Shown: one piece after another, positions 49,054 through 60,300 of the stretch
Numbering within the stretch: position 1 is the stretch's first letter
Layout of the letters: each line of letters starts with the position of its first letter
Assembly: GCA_021234155.1 (NCBI GenBank)
Contig: JAJEKV010000053.1
Coordinates: 2,296,164 to 2,360,163, forward strand
Direction of reading: 5' to 3'
DNA: 64,000 nucleotides
DNA from: Isoetes taiwanensis
Taxonomy: Eukaryota > Streptophyta > Lycopodiopsida > Isoetales > Isoetaceae
Position numbers and translations under genes: made by a program
The notes under the pieces: model-generated
The model's database searches: none
Seen by the model: the letters and a program-made list of their open reading frames with translations, nothing else
Told to the model about the DNA's origin: nothing

Positions 49054-51773
49054 TCACTCGCTTTTCCAAAGTGGATAAGTATCCCTTAGCCATTGTAGTT
49101 GACCATTGCAATAAATCTTCACCAGTGCTGATGTCTCCTCTCCCAATTGTTGCTCTGCCATTGTATCCAAAATGTCAAGTGCTTCCTCTGTGTAATCTTC
49201 TGGTCTGCAGTTTGCTTTTAGAATTTGTGTGAAGTCTTCAACCTGAGAAACATCTTTAAGCACCTGCATGTATTTGTCCAACATAGTATCATCTGGATCA
49301 AGTGTGAAGGATGGTATCAAGAGAGATGTGAATGGTGGAGAAGCAAAAGTTTTGTGAATGCTATCATCCAACAATATGCAGCAGCCATCATATTGTGGGT
49401 AGTCAATCACAACTCTTGACAGAGGCTTCATGTACAATGGTTTTGAAGACTGAATTGGCCATCTAAATGGCATCTCCAAGCACTTAGACTGATCCCATAT
49501 GAATACAAAGTCTCGTCTAATGATTGGTGCTATCACATCTAGAACTTCATTCACATTGTGCTGGTTCATGGAAGACCAAATGGCTATATCAAAATGAGTC
49601 ATTGCTTCTTTCAGGAATTCTCGTGCATTAGGCCTTACCACAACTAGTTTTCTGCTTGTTTTTATGATGTACAGGCTATTGTCCACATGCACTGGACTGT
49701 CCCTATGATAAGTCTTAACTAGAACACCATTAACATCTAATATGAGCAGTTTCCTCTTCATAGAGGACTGTCCTGTACACCTATCAGTCAAAAAACATAA
49801 AGTAAACATAAAGGACACTTATTAAATAAAAACACAACTTCAAAATTCCATTATATTAACCTGTATGGTACAAGATTCAATTGAGTGTTCAATTTCTCAA
49901 CATGTTCAATTTCTTCTTCCAATACAAGTGTACCTGAGCATTAACATTAGCTAATAGAAACTCTTAATAGACACACTATCATTGCCCTTCAGACACTCTA
50001 TCATTGCTTTCAATCTCTCAACTTTGTTACCGTAGTCTTGTCGGAAGCCACCGAGATGCCATGTCATTCGGGCATCTTCAAATATTTCTTCATCCTTCAA
50101 TTGCATTGCATCTACCAATTCTTCGCCATCGGTGGCCTCAGAGCGTAGTTTGCTTGTAATCGCAGCCTTCTTGATTCCAAGTTTACCGCCTGTATCAGCC
50201 TTTTTCAAGTCCTTATCAAGTGCCCTCCTCTCAAATTGTATTTCCTCTTCACAACCGATTCGCGATTCTTTCCTTTCTTACTTGCTTTCTTAGTCGATTC
50301 TCATGTTCTTTGCTTTTTCTTGTTTCCCATTTCGGTACACGTGACTTTTTCCTCTTAGTTTGCTGCCTTCTTCTCTCTAACGGTGTGTACTAACCTCCTC
50401 ATTGTCACCATCCTTGTCGCAGTGTTCCTTATCCTCGACTTGCAATGGAAGCTTCTTCGCATGGTATCTTTCGACCGGCAGCCTTTTCTCCTTCCGATCT
50501 TCCTAGGACTCAAGATCTTCCTAGGACTCATCATTAATTGGTCCATTAACAATTGTTGTGCATTTCCTCAGATTCCGCTTCACTAACAGTTCTTAGCGTG
50601 TACCATGTTGATTTAGAGGACTCTCATCTACATGTGTCGTGATCTTCTACAAGAGCCTTTCGCCAGGGCACATCTATTACTTTAGGCAATTCTCTTTGCC
50701 ATGCCCAAATCAATATATAAACTGATGAATGGACACATCACATACCTTGCACTTACCTTCCTTCAATAAAGTCGCACATGCTAGATGGTATTCATGATCA
50801 CAAAATAAGGTCAATGACAATTTGTACCGGCCATGGAAAGTTAGGGCCACACAAACAAAGAAGTACCAAAATTGCAAAGCCCCGGTAGTGTTCTCCTTAT
50901 AGTGTTGATGCAGAAAGGTGTGGAAGTCACATGCTTCGGCCTCACAAAATGGTTAAGGTACCCTCTCAATTCTGAAATTCTTTCATCCTTGTCTTTTATC
51001 TCATCTTCTAACTTTTGCTTCCTCAAAATACTTGTTTCCCTGATCTGCAGATGTGATAAGCTTCTCGAAATCTCTCACGATAATATATCTCCATAGTGAG
51101 AGACATCTCAAGATCTTTTTCAAATCGCTTTTCATCATCCAATTCGTAAATTGAAATCTTCAAATTCTCAACCTTTGTCCCGCTTCTCTTCTAACTCAAG
51201 AGGAATTTTGAATTGATTTAGCTTTCAGCAAATTGACTAAATTGACATCAATTGCCCGCACCTCTTCAAACATTTCTGCCTCTCATTCTCAAGTTTGTTT
51301 GCATTTAATTTGATCAACTCAAAATTCTCTATCAAAGCAGACTGGTCTAATTTAGAGTTTTGGGTAGGACTACCTTTGCTTGAACTTGCAACTTCCTCCC
51401 TTTGACCTGCAACTTCTCATTTCATAATTTGAGCTCCAAAAGACGCCAATTGATCTTTATGATTTTCGTGGATTTGCAAGCTACCGAAGTCACAATTCCC
51501 CAAGCAAAAGCATAAGCTACCGCTTTTTACTTCATTGTTGGGAATGTTTTCTCGCTTGATATAGCTTCTTCAACAATGTATTCAATTTTTCCTTGAGCCG
51601 AGGGTCGACCATAAGAAGTTTCATCTTATTGTTTGGTGCTTCTTGCCAAACCGAGTACTATTATGCATTCGTTACATTTTGTTCGCCATTGCCTCAAAGA
51701 TGGCTGAATTCCTTCTCCCGCCAAACCGCGAATGTCTATGAATTCCTCGCCAGAATCGCTCGCCATGCCGAGA
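49054..51773 (-). CDS. Coiled-coil protein with C-terminal FCP1/NLI-type phosphatase domain
   Basis: The C-terminal exon (49054 to about 49780) is an HAD-family FCP1 homology domain: LLILDVNGVLV (catalytic D-x-N-G in place of D-x-D-G, as in a plant subclass), FDIAIWSSMNQHNVNEVLD, FIWDQSKC and CILLDDSIHKTF. A short exon (about 49860-49934, EEEIEHVEKLNTQLNLVPY) joins it through an 80-bp GT-AG intron. Another (about 49975-50208) ends LKAMIECLKGND. Further upstream are basic and coiled-coil blocks: KDKDERISELR (50841-51026), then ALIENFELIKLNANKLENER and KCLKRCGQLM (about 51270-51355). The start is MASDSGEEFIDIRGL, near 51763. In-frame stops and shifts interrupt 50.2-51.5 kb. One gene is inferred from strand, splice continuity and coiled-coil content; two genes remain possible. 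Confidence 0.6.
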
Positions 51774-51779
51774 CGATTG

Positions 51780-52610
51780 ATCAAGGATGAAAAGGAAAAA
51801 TTGATTTCGTTGGAGGAGCTTTCTAAACAGGGATTCAAAATTTGGGATCGAAAAAAGGGAAAGCCGTATAAAAAGGCGCTGCCGAACCGAGGCAATCACG
51901 AGATTCTATGTATTATGGCTACTCAATTTTAGATGGCTACCAATTTTAGGTGCTTCAAGTGCTTGGTGCTTTCGCTCAAAATTGGGTACCAATATCAAAT
52001 TTACACCCATCTCCACATGGCGCACATTACCAAATTGTGTTATAGCACTCACGGTTACCAGATTTATGTTTCTTGTTCACTTCTTATTGTTTTTTTCTTT
52101 GGTTCATTGGATTTGGGCATATTCTTAGAAATACGCAAGATCCAAGGTCCACAAGTATACACCTCACCACCCCCTTATACTAGAGCGCTCCCCTGCATAT
52201 GTATATATGTACAAAAATACATATAAAAATGGCAAATACAAGGCCACCAACCATTGCAAAACCAAAAAAAATATTTTTGCAAAGAAGTCGGGCGCTCCGC
52301 TCGACCACTCCGAACCTCCCAACCACCCACCCGGCCGGACATGCACACTCAAACAGAGCTTCAATTTTGTCGCACATTCAAACACAAATTTAAAGCTTTG
52401 ACATTGCAAACAATGAGCCACCAAATTGAAAAGAGAAGTGCATGAGAGAAAGGAGAATGAGCTAACTTCCACATGAAAGCACAGGCTTCAAACTTCCGGA
52501 TTCATCCTTAGCTTTACAAAGAAGCCTCACTAGGGAGAATGTCTACATCAGCAGAGAGGCAACATCAAACAAAAGATAAAACAGCATCAGCCATAGCCCG
52601 TGATGCTACC
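51780..52610. other. Spacer upstream of the phosphatase gene
   Basis: This holds the presumed promoter of the minus-strand gene and a GC-rich patch (52280-52360) with overlapping short frames in several phases, none with a motif. Around 52190-52230 a palindromic ATATGTATATATGTAC / ATACATATA stretch could form a hairpin. Nothing else is seen. Confidence 0.45.
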
Positions 52611-52619
52611 GGTATAGAT

Positions 52620-53062
52620 GCTTCCCCGCAGAGCCAAACCCTTTAAAGCACCTTTGAACAGTGTCAAGACGGCACATTATTATCAACGCCACATAAATCC
52701 CGTGTTGAGTGGGGGGTCGCAATGCTACCCGCGCACTCATCTACCCAATGAAAAAGCGCAGATCTATTGCCTCCATCCGCACAGGTGCCCACCATCTCCG
52801 GATTGAGACAGGAAGATGGGTTGGGGAGCCGCGTCAGGAGAGGCTTTGTCAACGCTGCCAGGTTGGAGCGGTGAAAGACGAATGCCACACCCTTCAGAGT
52901 TACCAAGCATATGATGACATCCGGACACGTTATGCTAAGCTGGTCCATCCTGATCAGCCCCTACATGAGATGCTGAGCACGAACTCGGTACAGAGGTTGG
53001 GCTCATATGTTCAAGAGATCATGGATCGCCGAGATCAGCTTGGCCCTCAGGCACTTACTTGA
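52620..53062 (+). pseudogene. LINE ORF2 C-terminal fragment
   Basis: The frame at 52709-53062 contains RRSIASIRTGAHHLRIETGRW, RLCQRCQVGAVKDECHTLQSY and YDDIRTRYAKL. This combination (R-x-x-IETGRW followed by a C-x2-C ... E-C-H finger) is typical of the C-terminal end of some plant and animal non-LTR retrotransposon ORF2 proteins. About 30 residues upstream can be read in the adjacent frame (AHYYQRHINPVLSGG). No reverse transcriptase precedes it, so only the 3' end is present, as expected from 5'-truncated insertion. Confidence 0.6.
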
Positions 53063-55670
53063 TGCATGTACATATCTACTTATTTAAAAAGTTTTTGAGG
53101 CGGTGCGCTCACGCCGGCGCTAACGCTTTTTCTGGCAGATGTAACGCTTTTTCCGGCACATTTCATGTTTTCGGGCATCATATTTCTTTTTCGGCGAGGA
53201 GCAACGGTTCCATAAGCATTTCTTTGGGCCGAGGGCAAAGGCTAAGCGTTTCTTTGGATGGCGTTCCCTGGCGATCAATCACCGTTTCCCAGCTTAATCC
53301 AAAGTTTTTTTGTGATTTCTTTCTGCCAACATTTTCAGAAGATTAACTGGTGTATGGTTTCTTTAGCTGCCGCATTAGAGTATTATGAAAAGGCGATGGC
53401 AGATACGGCATCCAGTCGCTGGTTTTTATCCATCAGTTTTATTTATTAACTTGGCGGTCATCATCCTCAGCTCCTTTCGGACTCAGCAGATTGCTCTTTC
53501 TTCATTTTCTAAGCTTGCCGACCATTACTCAGAACTGTTTAAAAATGCAGGGAATTGCCCACTGTTATTTCACAATGGAGCTTGAGATCTCCTTTCATAC
53601 TCAGAAGGTTATGCTCTTTCCATTTTATACATGTTTTAGGCTTCCGGTTCACTTATGTTTTCTATTTCGGTTATGCTTTTCCTCTACTCCAATCATGCCA
53701 AGCTTCATATTATTTTGTCTAGATCCTACAAGCAGGTCGATCCTGTTATTTGCCCTTTTTTATGTTACTGGGAAGTAGGAATCTGCGTTGGGGAAGTTCC
53801 CCGGGAGACCGTTGAGCTACCGTCCAGCCTGGCGAAAAATCCGGCCTATGTGGCAAACCTACGGAAGCCCTCCTGCCCCGATTTTGGATCTTTCCGGATC
53901 CTTCCCGCCCAGAAAGCTTAGGGCCGGAACTTGTACCTTTGCTGTTCATCTACCAGGAAGCAGGCGAATCCGACTCTTGCTTAATCCGACTCTTCCTTCC
54001 TTTCATGTATTTCTTGTAAATATTTTCAGAATCATAGATGGCGGTATGTTGCATCCGGCCCTTTTTCTCGAACCGCCTAAGTTAAAATTAGAATCAAGCA
54101 ATCAAAACGATTGTCCGGATGGGGATGGTGGTGCAAGTATTGGTCCCCTTCAAATATCGAAAAATACAAGTGCCCCGCTACATTGCGGTATGTTAGATCT
54201 TTTTCTCAGATATATCTTTCTTTTCCTTCTATATTTATGGTTTTTCTAAGTAGATCCGCCCCTTACCATTCAAATTTTGTTAAGACAGAAGCTTGAGCAT
54301 GCAAAAACACTGTAGTAGCATATTGATGAAATATTGCAAGGATGCCTTGAAAAGAATGACTGATACTCGCCAAGATCCACAATGGTAAAAGGAAGCATAA
54401 AAACACTTTGGCTGAGCAAAGATAGACATGGATATAGGCGTTTCTAATTTCATCCTCGCTTGTTTATAGGTGGGCCTCAAGGTCCTAAGAAATAAAAGAC
54501 AGATTATTATCGGCGCAAAAGTATACGTGCATTTGCACCAGGGCCGCAAGCTTATTCATATCACGGTGTCAAGAATCAAGAATCCAAGGCGCCTCCCGCC
54601 TTTGCCAAATTGGAAAGCAAGCGTAAAAACTGCGAGAAAAGAATATCATGCAAAACCATATTCAAAACGAAGTTTCCAACATAGATTAACTCTTAATGCT
54701 TGATTTTTGCAGCTTCTTTGAGATTATTAACCGCAAATGTAACGCCGAAACCGGTGCCCGTGGATAAGCAAGAGAAAAGGAACCAAAAATATCTTGTAAT
54801 GCTAAGCATAGGCAAAGATGGAGATGGATATATCCCGTACTTTAAGCATAGGCAAAGATGGAGATGGATTTTAAGGAAAAGGGATGATTACTTTTGTAAA
54901 TGAAAGGGAAGGATGGATAATACAAAAGATTGCTACCCTTATCACAAATACGCGATTTTCTTACCATCTTCTTGTGCAAGTTTCAAGAGGTCTAATCGCA
55001 TCATGCAGCCTCGGTTTGGTATTACATGCACCAAGAGTAACTCTTGGTAATCTCAAGCAATCTATGGTTAGTACGAGAAGCATGTATCGTTAATCTTTTG
55101 AGGTCATAGAGGTAAATCCACCGTAATCTATCATTGAGGTCATTGGTCCAGAATCAAGTAATCGGTATGGTCTCCGTTATGTGCATATTTGTAATATATT
55201 GACTTGTATAAGATTACTCGTAATATATCTGATATTCGGAGCAATGTACATCTCTTTATAACAAATATATTATGCTTTGTGAGGCTATAATGTAAAAAAA
55301 AAAGAATTTGTGAATTTTATATTTCCGGTTTGAATTTTAATCGCAGGGAGCTTCCGACTGCATTTTGTAAATTCCGACTGGCTCTAGGGCTTGCAGGAAA
55401 TTTTCCTAATAAGGTCTGAAAGTTTCCCCAACGCTGGTAGGAATGCTGGGAGGCGGAAGATATAGTGTTCATTCAAGCTATTCAACGATTGGAGCATAGT
55501 AGTTCTTACGACTTTGGAGCAGCGATATCAAGAGGTTTTGTTTTCGATTTTTGCTTTTCATTCCCTGCCATGGCCATGATCTGAAAATATTACTTATGGG
55601 CACGAAAATAGATCCGAAAATGCGCATGCAAGGGTTTTCCTTGATGTTGGTGCTTCATTACCTGTGAACC
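53063..55670. other. Interior of the 13 kb block, no gene recognised
   Basis: 53090-53260 has repeated ACGCTTTTTCTGGCA / ACGCTTTTTCCGGCA words. 53780-53930 is GC-rich. The plus frame 54470-54703 (RNKRQIIIGAKVYVHLHQG) is protein-like but unidentified. A 27-bp unit (AGCATAGGCAAAGATGGAGA...) is present twice at about 54806-54870. No strand-consistent gene emerges. Confidence 0.4.
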
Positions 55671-57380
55671 CCCCTGTTTGACGGATTTTTCCCTGTGTAG
55701 CTGTGTAGCTTCATTCTCTGTCTTACTTGCTTTTGAATCAGTCGGATGTTTACCTCTGCAATATCAGCTGTATTTTGATTATCCAGATGTCAAACGTTCA
55801 GCCTTTTTTGTTTCTTGTTCAACTACGGAACCTGCCTTAGAAAAGTGCCCTGCCATAGACATGTTGAAGCTGGAAGATATAGTTCAATTTTGTTCTCCAG
55901 TCAGCGTTAATTTATTTATTCTACTAAGTTTTTAGAATTAGTTAGATAATGAACTGTTTAACTATGTCTATGTTTTATAGATGGAACTTGAATTTGATTG
56001 TTGCTTGGATATTAAATTGCATTTTGATTGAATTTTAAATTTCACTTTGTTTGCAGCCCATGTTGCAAGGGCGTCTGTTTCTACTACAAGCAAATTGCAC
56101 TTTGTTTGTAGGCCATGTCACATGGCATCTATTTCGAGTACAAGACCTGGCCACTAAATTACAAAACCACCATACATTGCTGTTTGGATGACAGGGTAAG
56201 CGACGCCGTCTATTTTGAGTTGTGCATCTTTATCAATTTGAATCTTTATATATTTGAGATGCAATAATTTTAATTATTTTGCAGAGCATGTGTATTACAG
56301 TCAGTAGACAGATATAATGGTTTAAGGTTTACCATAGACGATTTGAAATGGTGTATATAGCAATGTCGTTGGTATATTGATGGCTGCATATTCACTACTC
56401 ATGATATATTGCTGATAAATGGGAATATAACTGTTGCATGTCAAAAGTAGATCTCACTGAGTGTTGTTTAACGATGAGAGTATAACTAATGCAATTATCA
56501 TTTTGCAGCAAGAATATCCAGTTTTGAAACAGGAAAAGCAAGTGCTAACCCATAGGCCACAGCTGAATGGTGAGTCCACTTGGAACTGATGGGCGGTTTA
56601 GGACAACCTATAGAACAGATAAATCAAATGACTTTGGTTGTCCATAGGATTCTAATCACCCTTGCATTCTTACTTTTGTAAATATGAAAATTAAATGAGA
56701 TACATTTGGTATTTTGCAGCGTCACGATGATGTTGATGATGTTTATTATTGCATCTTGCAATCCTTCATTTACAATAGTTGTTGTCCATTGCTATCTTAT
56801 GTTGTTTATTAATCGTTGATGTCATGCACATGATTTATTGCAAGCATTCTGAGGATGAAAATATGCAACATGATATTAGATACACCACAGAAGTACCTTT
56901 GGCCTTTCCTCTTCTTTCTATCATTTTGATATGTGAATGAACTCCGAAGTATCTATTATCACACCCCATTTAAACCTAATTCATGCTTAGAGCTGTATGT
57001 TTGCTCGAGAGTAGCAAACTTGATTTTGAGTCCATGCCAATCCACCATCAATATATGACATCATTTGCTATTCTGCAGTATGGCTACTATTATAGGTAAG
57101 TTGTGCTAATGACAAGAAGTATAAACAACACTCATTAAGCATGCACCTTCCATCCTTAGTTTCGACTTGCACAGTTCACAACACTATCTCTTATGCACCA
57201 ATAACATGTAAGGAGCATATATCAAAAGTCCATGGTATGGCATATGCCTATAGGATGCCTCGCATTTGAGGATCATATTTCCTACTTTAAAGAAAGGTTT
57301 GTTTGCCCCCCATATTCCCTTTAAAACATTGGGCTCTCTACTGGAACCTGTTCTTTAATTGCTAAAATTTAATACATTGA
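55671..57380. other. AT-rich interior of the 13 kb block with exon-like scraps
   Basis: The plus frame 55678-55935 contains LYFDYPDVKRSAFFVSCSTTEPALEKCP, possibly an exon scrap. At 56044-56142 a ~50-bp unit (CACTTTGTTTG...TACAAG) is duplicated with about 80% identity. Several AG/GT pairs are present. No product is recognised. Confidence 0.35.
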
Positions 57381-57859
57381 GATATTGTTAGTAGACAATT
57401 TCCACAATTATTAACAACATCTGATATTTCACATGATTTTCCATAAGAATAATCCATAAAGGTAAGTAAAAATACATAAACTCCTACTTTAGCTGGCAAC
57501 GTCGAGCACACTTTAGAGCAGCGTGCTGAGCTCCACAATTTTCATGCTTGCTACTCCATGCACATGAATGTGGTATTTTTGTTTCTATTCATACCATGAC
57601 TCAAGAGCGCGCGTGACGTGATAACTCTTGACACCCTTTAGGTATTTGGTGACATGGTGACTGAAGATATACCACGAGATCAATTTCTGTTAATACATCG
57701 ATGATGCTGTAATTAGACAATTTCAATAATAAAAATAATTACAAAGTACATAAAGTCTATTCTTGCCATATGCCGTAAAAGCACATATGAACGTTAAAAG
57801 GCCGAGTAAAAACACATGCCAAGACATTAGCCCGGCAACGCCGGGCACACGTTTACTAG
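57380..57859 (+). repeat. Right terminus: outer end plus a decayed inner copy
   Basis: The outer end is about 57690-57859, finishing in the GC hairpin and CTAG (57856-57859). About 340 bp inside, 57385-57522 repeats the pattern in decayed form: a TAGACAATTT block, then TGGCAACG, GAGCACAC and TTTAGAGCAG. The right side thus mirrors the doubled left terminus. Confidence 0.65.
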
Positions 57860-58499
57860 TTTCTGTCTATATTTGTTTTTATTTTTGTATCTGTACAGTT
57901 TGACAGCAAGCCTATTCCTGTCACGGTTTTTCCCCCAAACAACCCTCTCGCCGGGAGGGGTTTTTTTAACCCAGGCAGTAATACGCTTGCTGCGCCTCTT
58001 GTTGGGTCCCATAGGCCAATTGGTCTCCGTGGACGATAAAAATCCTATTCTATTCTATTCAAATCCACCCTCTGCAGATCTTCACCCGGTTAGCAAGCAG
58101 CATCTCCAGCGGCCCTGTTTGGAAGTCCGCATGGCCATAGCATACCAGAAAAGCAAGCCTGAAATCAGATCTGGCTGCCCTGCCATGCTCGGCTGTCCTT
58201 GCACAGAAGCCAAAATGTTCTAATTCTAACCATTGGGAAAAAATATACAATATTAAACCCTATCTTACTCCTCCAAACCAACTCCGGTGATAATTTGATA
58301 ACCGAACTAGGTGTATTTCTCCGACCCTCAAGAGATAACAATACAAAATGAGAAGAAATTTCTTGCTTTGACCTTTCTCACATTCTAAATCGCTGAAACA
58401 TAATCCCTGTGTGTTAAAAAGACACTAGTCAAGGCTATTGGAAGTTCTTTAGAGAACAAGGCACAATTATTGACAAAACTGTTCAAGCTATACACAAGT
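57860..58499. other. Short intergenic stretch downstream of the lipase gene
   Basis: This is the flank outside the right Helitron-like terminus. No gene is supported. Overlapping frames at 57873-58223 (+) and 58059-58250 (-) lack motifs. The last ~200 bp is probably the 3' UTR of the minus-strand lipase. Confidence 0.4.
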
Positions 58500-59966
58500 T
58501 CAATTGAAATCAGGATTGTCAACGTTAGGCAGCTCATGAGGTCTTCGATCCGGCAAGCGCCAATCCCCATTAAAATCAAGAACAAGACCTTTATTTTGCT
58601 GCTGCCACCAATTTGCAGGAATCAATAATTCATCTTTTAGTATATTTGCAGTTTTATTCACAAGGGCTATATCTCTTAATGACCAGCTCAAATTTCTTTT
58701 GCCAGACTTAGACCCTTGCATACCAGCAATCATATGCAGATTAGCCTGTAAGTTATGTTGATCTCCAGGGTTCTTTGATATTCTGAGATATGGTGACAGT
58801 GTACTGTCAAATTGAAGCTTTTCTCCAGCATGTTCATAGCCAAAGAAAGAACCAGGAAAAATTCAACGAAATCATTGCTATTGCATATTCTCAAAAATCT
58901 TAAACCTGGAAGCTGTTCTGCATTCTTCCTAAAACTTAAATTGCCTACTCCTGAGTACCATATGAAAATGCTGTGACAGGTATTACCTCTATGTCTCCTT
59001 TTGAGTTTCTTCTGGTATTCACCCCCAAGTCTGCTATGTCATAAGCACATAAGACAGCAAGAGCAGCTCCTAGACTATGTCCAACAACAGTAATGCTTAG
59101 ATCATCATCTTTATACATTTTGATGAGGCGCTGGAGCTCCTGAATGATCTGTTCTCTAGCACTTAATCTTCCTAAAGGCTCATTCGGTTCTTGGATGTGT
59201 AAATGAGCTTCCATCCCTCATGAATTAGGATGTCTTCAGGATCCTCTTCTTCATTCTTCCTCTTCATGAATTGGGGTTTTTGGCACCATGTCCATGGCCA
59301 TGGCCATGTCCAACATGACGAAGCATCATCATCAACCCTCAATCTTGTTTCAAAAGAATCTGAATTTCTATCTGTATTTAACCTAGCATCTTGCTCACAC
59401 GAATCAGAATTGATACTTGGGGTAAGAATGAAGGGATCCAAAGGAGGAATCTTCACAAGCTTGATGCAGAAATTGTCTACCCATTCAAGATTTCTAAGCG
59501 TACCCCTAAAACAAATAACAATGTCTCTCCTACCTAGCCACTTCTTCCCTGCATCATTGGCCACTGCCACATATCCACTCCAATTGGTTTCTCTACTCCA
59601 GGCATCCAAACAAAAAGACCTTAAAATAAGCGCACTGCTGTTTGTTGATTCTGAAGTGCCATAGATAAATCTGGTGATCTCATAATCAGTATTTCGCCCA
59701 TGAACAGGGTCATCTAAACCCACTTCTTGAAATATTGTGCTTTTACCATAGCGAGAAGTACCTGCATATTTAGAATGAGGGCCATAATCAAAAGCATCAT
59801 ACATGACTTGAACCAGGTCGCCATAGCGGATTAGCTCCTTACGAAGGTCCAGATCTAGTGGGTCAAGCATTCCGTTCCATCGATCTTCGCCTTGAACCTG
59901 CCGCCATCGATCGGCAAGGGAAGGAAGGGGTTTTTTAAGCGCAGAATCGATGTGAGTGCCCTTCAT
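58500..59966 (-). CDS. Class II phospholipase A1 / lipase (frameshifted)
   Basis: Hydrolyses the sn-1 acyl group of glycerolipids by analogy with plant PLA1-II (DAD1-like family). From ATG at 59966: LADRWRQVQGEDRWNGMLDPLD, the family signature; then QVMYDAFDYGPHSKYAG, YVAVANDAG and IVICFRGT. Then GHSLGAALAVL (nucleophile Ser, about 59080), ICNSND (candidate Asp) and QHNLQ (candidate His). The C-terminus has RDIALVNKTANIL and IPANWWQQQNKGLV before TGA at 58500. About 480 codons without introns, longer than usual because of a ~65-residue polar/acidic insert after the FRGT region. There is no transit peptide, so it is probably cytosolic. The frame changes three times (about 59180, 58953, 58880); each is explained by one missing base. 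Confidence 0.85.
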
Positions 59967-60300
59967 TCTATAAGGGCAGATTTTTAAGAATCAAGACCAA
60001 AGACTCGAATTGGCTCATAGATTCGGGCCGTTTAAATCCATAGAACAAATTTATCCATACAAGAAACTTATCGCGGCGGCCAAGGCTGCCGCGAACGTTT
60101 CTCTTTCTCAACCCGAGCAAGGCCGCCGCGATAAGTTTCTCTTTCTCAACCCGAGCAATTGCGCCATCCTACTCAAATTTAAGATGTGCACATGAAGCCC
60201 TTTTTGCTTTTGATTGGTGTCGGTAAACCCATCGCCCACATCATAAAAGGGGTTGAGCTTTAGCTTAACTCAGACACAGACACAAAGCATGACTTTTGTG
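59967..60300 (-). promoter_or_regulatory. Upstream region of the lipase gene with a perfect inverted repeat
   Basis: CTTATCGCGGCGGCC (60067-60081) is the exact complement of GGCCGCCGCGATAAG (60121-60135), 39 bp apart. A 24-bp segment starting GTTTCTCTTTCTCAACCCG occurs twice (60096-60120, 60136-60159). It lies 100-195 bp upstream of the lipase ATG. A promoter or 5' UTR role is inferred from position. Confidence 0.4.

Larger units (their letters stand above)
44729..57859. mobile_element. 13.1 kb block with inverted Helitron-like termini
   Basis: The left end (44729) starts CTAGTAAACGGG followed by GCCCGGC and GCCGGGC arms. The right end (57859) is the inverted equivalent: GCCCGGC, AAC, GCCGGGC, then ACACGTTTACTAG. 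Similarity of the ends extends about 130 bp, through ATGTGTTTTTACTCGGCC and a TTTGTAAT...TATTGAA stretch. A hairpin about 10 nt before CTAG with T next outside is the textbook Helitron 3' end. Here both ends have it, facing outwards. No Helitron Rep/helicase is recognised. It may be two opposed Helitrons, or one element with long terminal inverted repeats. It contains the genes at 45.5-48.8 and 49.0-51.8 kb and a LINE tail. Confidence 0.55.

Noticed and set aside
49225-49419. Plus-strand frame across the phosphatase exon
   Set aside because: It is antisense to a strongly supported phosphatase domain.
44729-57859. Autonomous Helitron with Rep/helicase
   Set aside because: No rolling-circle HUH motif or helicase motif was found on either strand; only the termini resemble Helitrons.
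57873-58223. 116-codon plus-strand frame next to the lipase
   Set aside because: No motif, overlaps an equally open minus frame, and straddles ordinary flank; no evidence for a gene.
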